From: a virus
Reading direction: 5' to 3' (one strand)
IMG/VR virus record: IMGVR_UViG_3300017971_000608
Span: 1 to 32,352 of that record
Length of the DNA: 32,352 nt
Shown here one piece after another: positions 25,199 through 32,162 of this stretch. The position numbers and the translations under genes are program-made. The notes below the pieces were generated by a model. It did not search any database. It was not told the origin of the DNA and worked only from the letters and a program-made list of their open reading frames with translations. How positions within the stretch are numbered: the first letter of the stretch is position 1; every line of letters starts with the position of its first letter.

Positions 25199-25759
25199 TT
25201 GACCAACGGAGCGGGACTGTGTGACCTGTGCCAGGAGGAGAAGGCGGCTCCTTCCCCACACTGGCACACACAGGAACCGGAGACCTTCATGGTGTTTGAC
25301 CCAAGGACCTTCAAGGAGGACTACGAATTCTTCAGCCACGTCCAGGAGGCCATGGCGTGGGAGTTCTGGGAGGATGTGGTGGCCTTCACCTATCCTCTGT
25401 GTGACTTCCCACACCCCCCACGGGTGGCGAACCTTCGGAGCTGTCAGCCCGTCTTCATGGACATCATGAACAAGGTGAAGCCCAAGCTGGTGGTGGTAGT
25501 AGGGAAGGACACGGCCAAGTCCCTCTTGGGTCACGGGGTCTCCCCTCCAGACATCAGAACGCTGGCGGGACAGTTCATCCTTCCTGATGACTTCGCTGTG
25601 GACGGATACCTGACGCCCTTCATGGTCATCAGGAGCCCGTCCTTCATCCTGGAATTCGGGGATGACGCGGCGGCGGCTGAACTGTTCGCGGACCACCTAC
25701 AGAGGACGGAGGAACTATGGAAAACGCTTCCCATGGAGATCCAACAGAAAGCAAGATAG
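25199..25759 (+). CDS. Degenerate UDG-fold iron-sulfur protein, probable TTG start
   Basis: The product, 186 residues from the TTG at 25199, looks like a diverged relative of family 4 uracil-DNA glycosylase. It contains exactly four cysteines, at 8, 11, 68 and 82 (LCDLC, then LCDF and RSCQP), matching the C-x2-C and paired downstream cysteines that hold the [4Fe-4S] cluster. It also keeps PKLVVVVGKDTAKSLLG, the helix-strand after the cluster. But the uracil-binding motif GEAPG is replaced by FDPRTFKED, and the catalytic HP(S/A) motif by RSPSF. TTG is the only start that retains the first cysteine pair without a long overlap with the preceding gene, whose stop lies four bases upstream; an ATG at 25070 would overlap that gene by 125 bases. 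A canonical UDG is encoded at 28247. Uracil excision is doubtful; a DNA-binding or structural role is possible. Confidence 0.6.
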   Translation: MTNGAGLCDLCQEEKAAPSPHWHTQEPETFMVFDPRTFKEDYEFFSHVQEAMAWEFWEDVVAFTYPLCDFPHPPRVANLRSCQPVFMDIMNKVKPKLVVVVGKDTAKSLLGHGVSPPDIRTLAGQFILPDDFAVDGYLTPFMVIRSPSFILEFGDDAAAAELFADHLQRTEELWKTLPMEIQQKAR

Positions 25760-26130
25760 ACAAAAGAAAGGAGAAGCTGGTCAGGCTCCCTGACGGGACC
25801 CAGATCAAGGTGTTCTCCAGGTTCATGGTGGCCCAGGCCCTTGGAAGAACGGTCAGGACCGTCAGGGCGTGGGACAAGAAGGGGATCCTTCCTGAACCCA
25901 TCTTCAAGCTACGGGATGGGAGGCGCTGGTATTCGGCCCAGGAAATCAGGATCTTCAAGATGTTACTGGAACAGGAAGGGCTGAACCGTCTTGGCGCGGA
26001 TGGTCGGATGAAAAAGGCTGGAAAGCCAATAGCCCAGACCAATTTCAAGAGGCGGGCGGCCCTGGAAGTTAAGCGGTTGAAGAAGGAGGTCAAAGATGGC
26101 AAAACGGCGGCTCTTGCGTCCCCAATCTAG
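25717..26130 (+). CDS. MerR-like helix-turn-helix DNA-binding protein
   Basis: The 137-residue basic product has a winged-helix/MerR-type domain at about 37-85: MVAQALGRTVRTVRAWDKKG, then ILPEPIFKLRDGRRWYSAQE and IRIFKMLLEQEG. MerR-type domains bind DNA and often act as regulators or excisionase-like factors. The C-terminus is rich in Lys/Arg and looks like a nucleic-acid-binding tail. GGAGG lies five bases before the ATG, which lies inside the end of the preceding gene. No dimerisation coil typical of full MerR activators is present, so a small phage regulator or replication accessory factor is more likely. Confidence 0.7.
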   Translation: MENASHGDPTESKIDKRKEKLVRLPDGTQIKVFSRFMVAQALGRTVRTVRAWDKKGILPEPIFKLRDGRRWYSAQEIRIFKMLLEQEGLNRLGADGRMKKAGKPIAQTNFKRRAALEVKRLKKEVKDGKTAALASPI

Positions 26131-26374
26131 TGGTCAGGCGAAGGCCAAGAACACCCAGATGAAGGCGGGACAAGGGAAACAAGATCTTGGGTTTGTTGAA
26201 GTGAAGATCTCCGTGATGTTGTATGGAACGGGGGTGGCGGCGGCTTGTCAGATCCCCTGTGAAATGAACGAAATCACGGACACCTTCTCCCAGGCGTGGG
26301 AACACGTTGAACGGGAGCTGGCCCCCAAGATGAAGGAAGTGGCTGAACTGGCCCAGACACTACAGGTCAGGTGA
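26096..26374 (+). CDS. Small protein of unknown function
   Basis: The 92-residue product begins with a basic, Gln/Lys-rich stretch (MAKRRLLRPQSSGQAKAKNT) and continues with a strand (FVEVKISVMLYG) and helices (FSQAWEHVERELAPKMKEVA). It overlaps the end of the HTH gene by 35 bases and has AAGGAGGT before its ATG. I do not recognise it. It lies in the replication block, five bases before the winged-helix replication gene. Confidence 0.6.
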   Translation: MAKRRLLRPQSSGQAKAKNTQMKAGQGKQDLGFVEVKISVMLYGTGVAAACQIPCEMNEITDTFSQAWEHVERELAPKMKEVAELAQTLQVR

Positions 26375-26378
26375 TCAC

Positions 26379-27029
26379 ATGAACACAGAAACCTACACAG
26401 AATTCCTTCTGATAGCCAGGAACCCAACACTGTCTGACGGGGCCAAGGTCACGCTCCTGGAGCTGATCCCCCATTTCACGGACGGGCGGCTTCCGTCCAC
26501 GTCAGAGCTGTCTACCCTACGGGAGCTGGACGCGGACACGATCAAGAGCCACATGGACGAATTGACCAGGGTCAACATCCTGGTCAGGGTTCCATCCAAC
26601 GGGGCCAAGCGGTCCTTCAGTTTCCATGAAGACGGCCTGGCTGTGGCCCTGGGCTTCCCCAACATGGAGGCGGTAGACCTGGAGAAGCTGAAGGCTGACG
26701 GGGTCTCCAAGCCCCCACAGGACAAGAAGAAGCCCTACCTGAAACCAGCTAGGAAGATGACCCCCAAGGACCTTCTGGGGTTCTTCTACTCCCTGTACGC
26801 CAAGGAGATGGGGGAGCCCTACACAGGGGAGAAGCGGGACTACAACAGGATCAAGGCTCTGATCTCCAAGTTCAGTCCCTTCATCGTCTACCAGGGGATC
26901 AGGTCCTTCATCGTGGACAGGGAGATCCTGGGCGTGGAGGAGGTCTCCATCAAGGGCCTGTTCCAGAAACACCAGGGTCTCCTTCACGGTCTGGATGACC
27001 ACTACGAACCCAAGGAATACTCCCAGTGA
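26379..27029 (+). CDS. Winged-helix replication initiator/organiser-like protein
   Basis: The 216-residue product has an N-terminal winged-helix-like region at about 20-85: VTLLELIPHFTDGRLPSTSE, then LSTLRELDADTIKSHMDELT and RVNILVRVPSNGAKRSFSF. This resembles the DNA-binding end of phage replication proteins (lambda O or DnaD-like organisers). A Lys/Pro-rich linker follows, and a C-terminal helical domain (KDLLGFFYSLYAKEMGE ... RIKALISKFSPFIVYQGIRS) which could bind the loader or helicase. It is followed by the largest non-coding gap in the window and then a DnaC-like gene. The combination initiator, non-coding repeats, loader, helicase is typical of phage replication modules, so the role is well supported by context but not proved. 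Confidence 0.65.
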   Translation: MNTETYTEFLLIARNPTLSDGAKVTLLELIPHFTDGRLPSTSELSTLRELDADTIKSHMDELTRVNILVRVPSNGAKRSFSFHEDGLAVALGFPNMEAVDLEKLKADGVSKPPQDKKKPYLKPARKMTPKDLLGFFYSLYAKEMGEPYTGEKRDYNRIKALISKFSPFIVYQGIRSFIVDREILGVEEVSIKGLFQKHQGLLHGLDDHYEPKEYSQ

Positions 27030-27251
27030 ATTTTTGGCCCTATATATGTACGCGCACGGGCGCGGGCGCGATAGATCCTATAAGTTCTGAACAGGACGTT
27101 AACAGAGTAAAGACCCCACTAGAACACATAGGTGGGGATAGGATCTTATACTGACATAAAGGCCATCATCTCCCCCCTACGAAGTAGGGGGAAGAGAGGA
27201 TGGCGGTTATAGCGGCCCGCGTCAAGTAAAAAGTGTAAAGGAGGAAAACCA
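27030..27251. other. Non-coding region with nested inverted repeats, candidate replication origin or control region
   Basis: This 222-bp stretch is the longest without a gene. It contains an AT-rich step TATATATG (27041-27048) beside a GC-rich block with two copies of GGGCGC (27058-27069). A 9-bp inverted repeat (agatcctat 27073-27081, ataggatct 27138-27146) encloses a 6-bp one (ccccac 27114-27119, gtgggg 27132-27137). A perfect 8-bp stem with a 3-base loop lies at 27173-27191. It stands between a winged-helix replication gene and a helicase loader gene. AAAGGAGG at 27237-27244 belongs to the next gene. Confidence 0.5.
27173..27191 (+). repeat. Perfect 8-bp hairpin with 3-base loop
   Basis: Arms ccccctac (27173-27180) and gtaggggg (27184-27191) pair fully around the loop gaa. 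No T-run follows, so it is not a classical terminator; the following bases are gaagagagga-like purines. It may be part of the origin/control region. Confidence 0.85.
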
Positions 27252-27893
27252 GTGGAGGAAGTCAGAGTAGTCACCTTCGCTGAATTGAGGGAAGCGGGAA
27301 TTCCAGCGGAGTTCTACGGGGCGTCATTGCAAACCTTTTCCGGCCCGGCCCGGGTATCCAAGGCGGCGGGGGACTTTGTTGGTCTCTTCCAGAAGGAGCC
27401 AGAGGCGTCTGTTGGTCAACACGTCTACTTCCAGGGCGGTCTGTTATCCCAGACCAGGCTAATAGGGGCCACCATGGTGAAGGGCGTCCTGTCCTTTGGA
27501 CTGACGGCCAAGTTCGTCTCCCCCATGTCCATGTTGACGGAGGTCTTCGGATCTGTCAGACCGGCTGAATACAAGCCCAATGACCTAGTGGTCAGCCACT
27601 ACGAAGACGTGGACCTGGTGGTCTTTGACCTGGTGGATGTTGGGGACGCTAAGGACTGGCGCTGGATCATCCTTCAGAAGGTCATCCTTCGGAGAGTTGA
27701 AGAGGGAAGGCCCACGTCCATCCTGTCCCATCTCCCTCCCATGGTCATGGGTCAGGCCAAGCCAAGTCTGTCTGACTGTGTTGGAGAACGTCTTGGGGTG
27801 GCCATAGCTGACCTGTTCAAGATCGTCAGGTGTGGGGACTCCAAGGGCTACAGGGACAAGCTGGTCAAGAACCTGGAGGGGTCCAATGTTTGA
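27252..27893 (+). CDS. DnaC-like helicase loader with lost Walker A lysine
   Basis: The 213-residue product follows the layout of DnaC/IstB-type AAA+ helicase loaders. Residues 55-75 read GQHVYFQGGLLSQTRLIGAT, where a normal loader has G-x4-GK-T/S; the P-loop GK is replaced by SQ, so ATP binding at the usual site is unlikely. The Walker B-like segment DLVVFDLVD (121-129), the ILRRVEEGRPTSILSHLPP block (145-163) and the C-terminal GERLGVAIADLF ... GYRDK motifs are still recognisable. The start is GTG at 27252, seven bases after AAAGGAGG. It sits just upstream of the helicase gene cluster, so it probably still loads or recruits the DnaB-like helicase, perhaps without ATP switching. Confidence 0.65.
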   Translation: MEEVRVVTFAELREAGIPAEFYGASLQTFSGPARVSKAAGDFVGLFQKEPEASVGQHVYFQGGLLSQTRLIGATMVKGVLSFGLTAKFVSPMSMLTEVFGSVRPAEYKPNDLVVSHYEDVDLVVFDLVDVGDAKDWRWIILQKVILRRVEEGRPTSILSHLPPMVMGQAKPSLSDCVGERLGVAIADLFKIVRCGDSKGYRDKLVKNLEGSNV

Positions 27894-28350
27894 CGATCCT
27901 TGGGACGCCATACACCCCAGACCTGTGATCCTGGTGGACGCCATTGGCGTGGTCTACACGCCAAAGAAGTCAAGGATCCTTCGGAAGGTGACCTACGAAG
28001 TTCCCATGATCGTCCGTCAATGGCTGTTTGACGTGACCAGTTTCTACTACGTCTACCTGTTGGTGGACAGTGATAAAATGAAGGCCAGGCTCCAGGGGAG
28101 CCCACGGCCAGCGGTCTTCTTCACGGACTTCCTGGTGGTGAAGAACCAGGCGGATCTGAAGAGCTGGATGACCACGTTCCGGGGCTGTTTGGTCATCTCC
28201 AACCTTCCCGTGAAGTGGGGCGTTTCTGTGAAAGGAGTGAACACCTATGGCGATACTGAAGACGCCATCAAGAAAGCGGACCAGTTGGCCACAGTTAAAG
28301 GAGCGGATGTCTACATGCTCCAACTGCGTTCTATGCGGGGGACGGACTAA
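27886..28350 (+). CDS. Protein of unknown function in the replication block
   Basis: The product has 154 residues from the ATG at 27886, preceded by GGAGGGG; the in-frame ATG at 27832 lies within the loader gene and reads as shadow sequence. It begins MFDDPWDAIHPRPVILVDAI and contains a strand-helix alternation (SFYYVYLLVDSDKMKARLQG, then AVFFTDFLVV and LVISNLPVKWGVSV), suggesting a small alpha/beta fold. I cannot place it in a family. Its last 104 bases overlap the uracil-DNA glycosylase gene, an unusually long overlap for this genome. Confidence 0.55.
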   Translation: MFDDPWDAIHPRPVILVDAIGVVYTPKKSRILRKVTYEVPMIVRQWLFDVTSFYYVYLLVDSDKMKARLQGSPRPAVFFTDFLVVKNQADLKSWMTTFRGCLVISNLPVKWGVSVKGVNTYGDTEDAIKKADQLATVKGADVYMLQLRSMRGTD

Positions 28351-28927
28351 CGTGGTCATGGGGAAGGGCTTCACTGACGCCAGGATGGTCCTGGTGGGGG
28401 AAGCCCCTGGAGCCCATGAAGACGCGGCCGGTCTTCCCTTCGTGGGACCTTCAGGCGTGGTCCTGGACAAGATCCTGAAGGGGCTTGGGCTGAAGTACAA
28501 GGGAAAGAACGTCCCAGAGGACAGGCGGGTCTTCCTGACCAACGTGGTCAGATGTAGGCCACGGGATGGACAGAAGAACAGAGCCCCAAAGCCTGACGAA
28601 ATCCTAGCCTGTAGGCCATGGCTTGAAGAGACCCTACGGATGATCAATCCCAACATCTTGGTCATGATCGGGCGGATCTCTGAAGCGGCCATCATTGGGC
28701 GGCGTGGGTTCTCCTACCCCATGGTCATGGGGAACCTGGTGGTCTACGAAGTGACCCACCCGGCGGCCTACCTTCGGAACACCAAGTCCTTGGACAAAGA
28801 CATGGAGCTGTGGGACCAGATAGCCAAGGACCTGGAGGACTGTGTGGCGGCTGGAGCCAAGAGGCCAAGGTCAACCTATACGCTCCCGCTACTCCTCCAC
28901 GGAAGGAAGGAGGCGTCCAATGGCTGA
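28247..28927 (+). CDS. Family 4 uracil-DNA glycosylase
   Basis: This enzyme removes uracil from DNA. The 226-residue product has the full family 4 signature: a cysteine cluster CSNCVLCGGRTNVV at 24-37, the uracil pocket GEAPGAHED at 51-59, PFVGPSG at 64-70, TNVVRCRP with Cys103, EILACRPWL with Cys122, and the HPAAYL motif at 171-176. The four [4Fe-4S] ligands are Cys24, Cys27, Cys103 and Cys122 by family pattern. The ATG at 28247 has AAAGGAG nine bases upstream, and its N-terminal WPQLKERMSTCSNC fits the family start; an internal ATG at 28307 is a weaker alternative. The first three cysteines use TGC codons although TGC is very rare elsewhere in the window; they lie where this gene overlaps the preceding one. 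Confidence 0.88.
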   Translation: MAILKTPSRKRTSWPQLKERMSTCSNCVLCGGRTNVVMGKGFTDARMVLVGEAPGAHEDAAGLPFVGPSGVVLDKILKGLGLKYKGKNVPEDRRVFLTNVVRCRPRDGQKNRAPKPDEILACRPWLEETLRMINPNILVMIGRISEAAIIGRRGFSYPMVMGNLVVYEVTHPAAYLRNTKSLDKDMELWDQIAKDLEDCVAAGAKRPRSTYTLPLLLHGRKEASNG

Positions 28928-30242
28928 CATGGAAGTTGAAGCCCTGGCTAGTTTCTATGACAGTTCACAGGCGGAGCGGGCTGACTTCCTGAAGATGTCC
29001 CAGGGGATGGACCTGTTCAAGGGGCGGATCACGGAATGGACCTGGATCAGGAATTTCTTCACTGACCACGGGACGATCCCTTCCAGGCGGCTCTTCCTGA
29101 ATAGCTTCCCTTCCATCAAGTTCCCGGCGGAGACGGACCCCCTGTCCTATTGGGCTGAACAGCTATTTGAACGGGAGAAGTTCAACAGGCTGAAGGACCT
29201 GATGGGAGAAGTCAGGACGGACCTGGAGTCCCTGGATGAAGACGCGGCCACAAAGGCGTCCCAGAAGGTGTTTGAAGCTGTGGCCAGCCTTCAACAGGTC
29301 TGGGAACAGAGGCGGGACGTGAACTGGTCAGACCAGGAGGCGGAGAAGTGGGACAGCTACACGCGGCTTCAGGAGGAGCTGAAGCGGGACGGCCTGACGG
29401 CCCCTTGGAAGACCCTGGAAAAGCTGATCCCAAGGTTCAGGCCCAAACAGTTGGCCACGATCATAGCCAGGACATCAGTGGGGAAGACTTGGATGACGCT
29501 GGTCTTCGGTCTTCACTGGTGGAACCAAGGGGCCAAAGTAGTCTATATCTCCAAGGAGATGGGCGCGGAGGAGATAGCCCAACGGGCTGACTGTATGAAT
29601 TTTGGGCTGTCCTACACGCGCTACACGCGGGGGACGCTGACGGCGGAGGAGGAACGGAAGTTCAAAGCGGGGATCAGGAGGCTGAAGAGCGGGAACAAAC
29701 CTGACTTCATCATCGTGGATGACGAAGACCTGGATGAAACTGTGGGCGTTCAGTCGGTCATAGCCAAGATCCAGGAATACAGGCCAGACGTGGTCATCAT
29801 TGACGGAGCTGATCTCTTGATTGGAGCGGACAAGGCGGGGCTGGCGGAGACAGGGGTCAAGGTGGCCAGGATGATGAAGCGGGTGGCCAAAGCCAAGAAC
29901 GTGTTCATCTTCCAGACCTTCCAGGAGCGGAGGGAAGGGGGAGAACAGGAAGGAGGAAAGACAGGAGGAGGACTGGGGACGGTCTACTACGCTGACGCTA
30001 TCACCCATCATTCAGACTGGATCTTTGAACTGGGCGGCGTCAGGAAGGACCCAGTCAGGAAGTTCAAGGTGGAGAAGGCCAGGAACGCGGGACTGGGGGA
30101 GTTCCACATCAGGTTCCTGTTTGACCCCCCATGTTTTGACGAAATACCCCCAGGGGAGATCAAGCCAGAAGAGAAGCGGAGGACGGACACGGTGTCCGTC
30201 CAGATAGAGAACGAATTCAAGAAGCTTCGGGGGAAGTCATGA
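28920..30242 (+). CDS. DnaB-like replicative helicase (SF4)
   Basis: The 440-residue product unwinds DNA ahead of the fork. It has a helical N-terminal domain (TWIRNFFTDHGTIPSRRLFL at 41-60), then a RecA-like core: Walker A ARTSVGKT at 183-190, the SKEM motif at 211-214, Walker B VVIIDGADLL at 291-300, and KVEKARNAG at 383-391 in the place of the DnaB-type basic finger segment. Start 28920 is chosen from AAGGAGG six bases upstream; the longer reading from 28842 adds 26 residues from inside the UDG gene. The stop overlaps the primase start (ATGA), so helicase and primase are made together. Loader, helicase and primase lie close together, forming a self-contained replication set. Confidence 0.85.
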   Translation: MADMEVEALASFYDSSQAERADFLKMSQGMDLFKGRITEWTWIRNFFTDHGTIPSRRLFLNSFPSIKFPAETDPLSYWAEQLFEREKFNRLKDLMGEVRTDLESLDEDAATKASQKVFEAVASLQQVWEQRRDVNWSDQEAEKWDSYTRLQEELKRDGLTAPWKTLEKLIPRFRPKQLATIIARTSVGKTWMTLVFGLHWWNQGAKVVYISKEMGAEEIAQRADCMNFGLSYTRYTRGTLTAEEERKFKAGIRRLKSGNKPDFIIVDDEDLDETVGVQSVIAKIQEYRPDVVIIDGADLLIGADKAGLAETGVKVARMMKRVAKAKNVFIFQTFQERREGGEQEGGKTGGGLGTVYYADAITHHSDWIFELGGVRKDPVRKFKVEKARNAGLGEFHIRFLFDPPCFDEIPPGEIKPEEKRRTDTVSVQIENEFKKLRGKS

Positions 30243-31162
30243 CGGCGGCCCAACTGATGAACCTGTGTGAAGCCTTGGGGATTGAAGGTCTCCATCAGCG
30301 GACCACGAACATCACGGGCCTGTGTCCTGTCCACATGGAGCGGAGGCCATCCTGGGGGATCTCCTTCACCAAGGAATATCACCCCTGGAACTGTTATTCC
30401 TGCGGGGCCAAGGGGACGCTCCCCTGGCTGGTCCAGAAGGTCATGGCGGTCACCAAGGAACGGGCGCTGGAGTTCATTGGGAAGTTTGGATCATGCCGGG
30501 TTCCAGAGTTCAGCGGAGAAGTTCCAGAATTTGAACGGCGCTGGAAGAATGAAGAGATCCAGGTCACACCCCCGTCCCTCTTCAGGCCCTTTGAAGTTCA
30601 CAGGAAGAAGGTGGCCCTTTGGCTAGTCAGGCGCGGGGTCTCCCTATCTGTGGCGGAGGACTGTGGGTTGGGTTACGATCCGAAACAGAACAGGGTGATC
30701 TTCCCCTGGTGGGATGACGCGGGGAAGAAGCTATACGGGATGACGGGGCGGCTACGGTCAGGCCACGGTCCCAAGACGCTTCCCTACTTTGGTTTCAAGC
30801 GGGGGCTGACGCTCTTCAGGCCCCTGGTCTGTGAAGCCAAGTCCAAGGAGCCCCTGGTGGTGGTGGAAGGGGAGCTGGACGCCCTGGCGGCGGCGGCCCA
30901 CGGCCACCCCAACGTGGTCTCCACGGGCGGGGCTCCCAGTAGGAGACAGGCGGAGCTGTTGGTTGAATACGGCCAGCGGATCATCCTGATGTTTGACAAT
31001 GACGAAGGAGGAGAACAGATGATCTCCACAGTGGACGGCTGGATAGGAAGGAGGACGCGGCTGTTCAGGGTGGACTACTACGCGGGAAAGAAGGACCCGG
31101 CGGACATGACCAAGGACGAATTCCACACGTCCCTGAAATCCGTCCGGCTGGTGGGTCTATAG
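30239..31162 (+). CDS. DnaG-like DNA primase with CHC2 zinc finger and TOPRIM domain
   Basis: The 307-residue product makes RNA primers. The zinc-binding domain is complete: CPVH (Cys29, His32) and CYSC (Cys52, Cys55). The TOPRIM catalytic centre shows VVVEGELDAL (Glu210) and MFDNDEGG (Asp253, Asp255), with GRLR at 170-173 from the RNA polymerase-like domain. It is shorter than bacterial DnaG because the C-terminal helicase-binding domain is missing, which is common in phage primases; contact with the helicase must use another surface. Its ATG overlaps the helicase stop. A promoter lies directly after its stop codon. Confidence 0.87.
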   Translation: MTAAQLMNLCEALGIEGLHQRTTNITGLCPVHMERRPSWGISFTKEYHPWNCYSCGAKGTLPWLVQKVMAVTKERALEFIGKFGSCRVPEFSGEVPEFERRWKNEEIQVTPPSLFRPFEVHRKKVALWLVRRGVSLSVAEDCGLGYDPKQNRVIFPWWDDAGKKLYGMTGRLRSGHGPKTLPYFGFKRGLTLFRPLVCEAKSKEPLVVVEGELDALAAAAHGHPNVVSTGGAPSRRQAELLVEYGQRIILMFDNDEGGEQMISTVDGWIGRRTRLFRVDYYAGKKDPADMTKDEFHTSLKSVRLVGL

Positions 31163-31172
31163 ACATTTTTAA

Positions 31173-31187
31173 CTTGACAGCGTCAAG
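31173..31187 (+). repeat. 6-bp inverted repeat overlapping a -35 box
   Basis: CTTGAC AGC GTCAAG is a perfect palindrome with a 3-base centre, and the left arm contains the -35 hexamer TTGACA (31174-31179). A bound protein would block the promoter, so this is a good candidate operator. One half-site (GTCAAG) also occurs at 27221-27226. Confidence 0.65.
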
Positions 31188-31202
31188 GAATAGGTTTACA
31201 CT
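31174..31202 (+). promoter_or_regulatory. Sigma70-like promoter for the ssDNA-binding protein gene
   Basis: TTGACA (31174-31179) and TACACT (31197-31202) are 17 bases apart, with a predicted start near 31209. The primase stop lies just upstream, and AAAGGAG (31236-31242) plus the ATG at 31249 just downstream. It gives the next gene its own transcription, in contrast to the long coupled run before it. Confidence 0.65.
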
Positions 31203-31233
31203 GTAGGAAACTGTCCCATCACACGTTCCTACA
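31202..31233 (+). repeat. 8-bp inverted repeat overlapping the predicted transcription start
   Basis: TGTAGGAA (31202-31209) and TTCCTACA (31226-31233) are perfect inverted arms around 16 bases. The left arm spans the predicted start point, so it would be missing from most of the RNA; a DNA operator is therefore more likely than an RNA hairpin. If transcription begins further upstream the RNA could fold just before the ribosome binding site. Confidence 0.7.
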
Positions 31234-31248
31234 CGAAAGGAGAACACG

Positions 31249-32160
31249 ATGTCACAGGATGTCACCCAGACCACCTTCCAGGGGAAGACCAGAGGTCAGA
31301 TCAAACGGCTGGCCAAGGCCCTGGGATTGACGGTCTACAAGAGCCAGGACGCCACCATGTTGGCGGAGGCTGTTCTGAAGGCCATGGCGGAAGACGCGGG
31401 GGCCTACGAAGGGCTGTCTGAAGACCTGAAGGAGCTGGCTGAAGCTATCGGGTTTGAAGTCCTGGAGGAAGATGAACTGGACGATGAAGAGGAAGAGGAC
31501 GGGGAGCCCCCGGCGTCCAATCTTCCCCGCCACCTTCTTGGGGCCAACGAACTGAAGAAGGCCCTGGCGAACCAACAGGCGGCCCAGTCTTCAGGGAATG
31601 TTCCCAGGCTCTTCATCAAGGACGGCCAGACCAAGCTGGTCAGGTTCAGGGACAACACCCAGATCACGGGGATCTACTACCACAGCCTGAAGATTGAAGG
31701 GCGCTGGCGCTACTTCGTCTGTTCAGAGGGAACGGAAATCCCTGAAGACAGGCCCGTCAACTGTGCGTTCTGTGCGGCTGGTATCGGGCGCTCTGTCAGG
31801 GCTGTCTATGAAGTCATTGACAGGGAGGAGTGGACGGACAAACAGGGAGTCACCCACAGCCACACCCCCAGGCTGTTTGAAGTGACCCAGAAGCTTCACG
31901 CCAACATCCAACACATAGCCAAGAAGGGAATGTTGACGGATCGTGACGTGGAGATCACCAGGAACGGGGTTCAACAGGCCCAATATATCGTTCTCCCTGA
32001 TCCGGAGCCCACGCCTGAAGTCCCCTCTGGTGTGGACGTACCCCCACGGCTCCGTGACAAGCTGGCGGAGTTCTACACCCCGCTGACGAAGGCGGAACAA
32101 CAGGCGGCCATAGCCCAGTCCGGCGTGAATGGGAATGTGGCGGAACAGGAGGATGTCTAG
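31249..32160 (+). CDS. Probable single-stranded DNA-binding protein with SAP-like N-terminus and zinc motif
   Basis: The 303-residue product has an N-terminal helix-extended-helix region (TRGQIKRLAKALGLTVYKSQ at 14-33, then a second helix) and then a very acidic stretch (72-85). The core, about 118-265, carries KLVRFRDNTQITGIYYHSLK, GRWRYFVCSEG, and CAFC (Cys172, Cys175, perhaps with Cys158), then RLFEVTQKLHANIQHIA and a DRDVEITRNG segment. This layout resembles phage single-stranded DNA-binding proteins with a zinc-stabilised OB fold, of the T4 gp32 kind, though without the acidic tail at the C-terminus. It follows primase and has its own promoter, which fits a protein needed in quantity. 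The family call is tentative. Confidence 0.6.
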   Translation: MSQDVTQTTFQGKTRGQIKRLAKALGLTVYKSQDATMLAEAVLKAMAEDAGAYEGLSEDLKELAEAIGFEVLEEDELDDEEEEDGEPPASNLPRHLLGANELKKALANQQAAQSSGNVPRLFIKDGQTKLVRFRDNTQITGIYYHSLKIEGRWRYFVCSEGTEIPEDRPVNCAFCAAGIGRSVRAVYEVIDREEWTDKQGVTHSHTPRLFEVTQKLHANIQHIAKKGMLTDRDVEITRNGVQQAQYIVLPDPEPTPEVPSGVDVPPRLRDKLAEFYTPLTKAEQQAAIAQSGVNGNVAEQEDV

Positions 32161-32162
32161 CC

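Noticed and set aside
27147-27152. TATACT as a -10 box in the non-coding region
   Set aside because: No -35-like hexamer at 16-18 bases upstream, and it overlaps the end of the inverted repeat; evidence too thin for a promoter call.
29212-30382. Several minus-strand open frames under the helicase and primase genes
   Set aside because: They lie opposite genes with intact helicase and primase motifs and have no ribosome binding sites; all minus-strand frames in the window were judged shadows.
31155-31170. GTCTATAGAC palindrome followed by five T after the primase gene as a terminator
   Set aside because: A perfect palindrome without a loop leaves only a three-base stem; not a plausible terminator.
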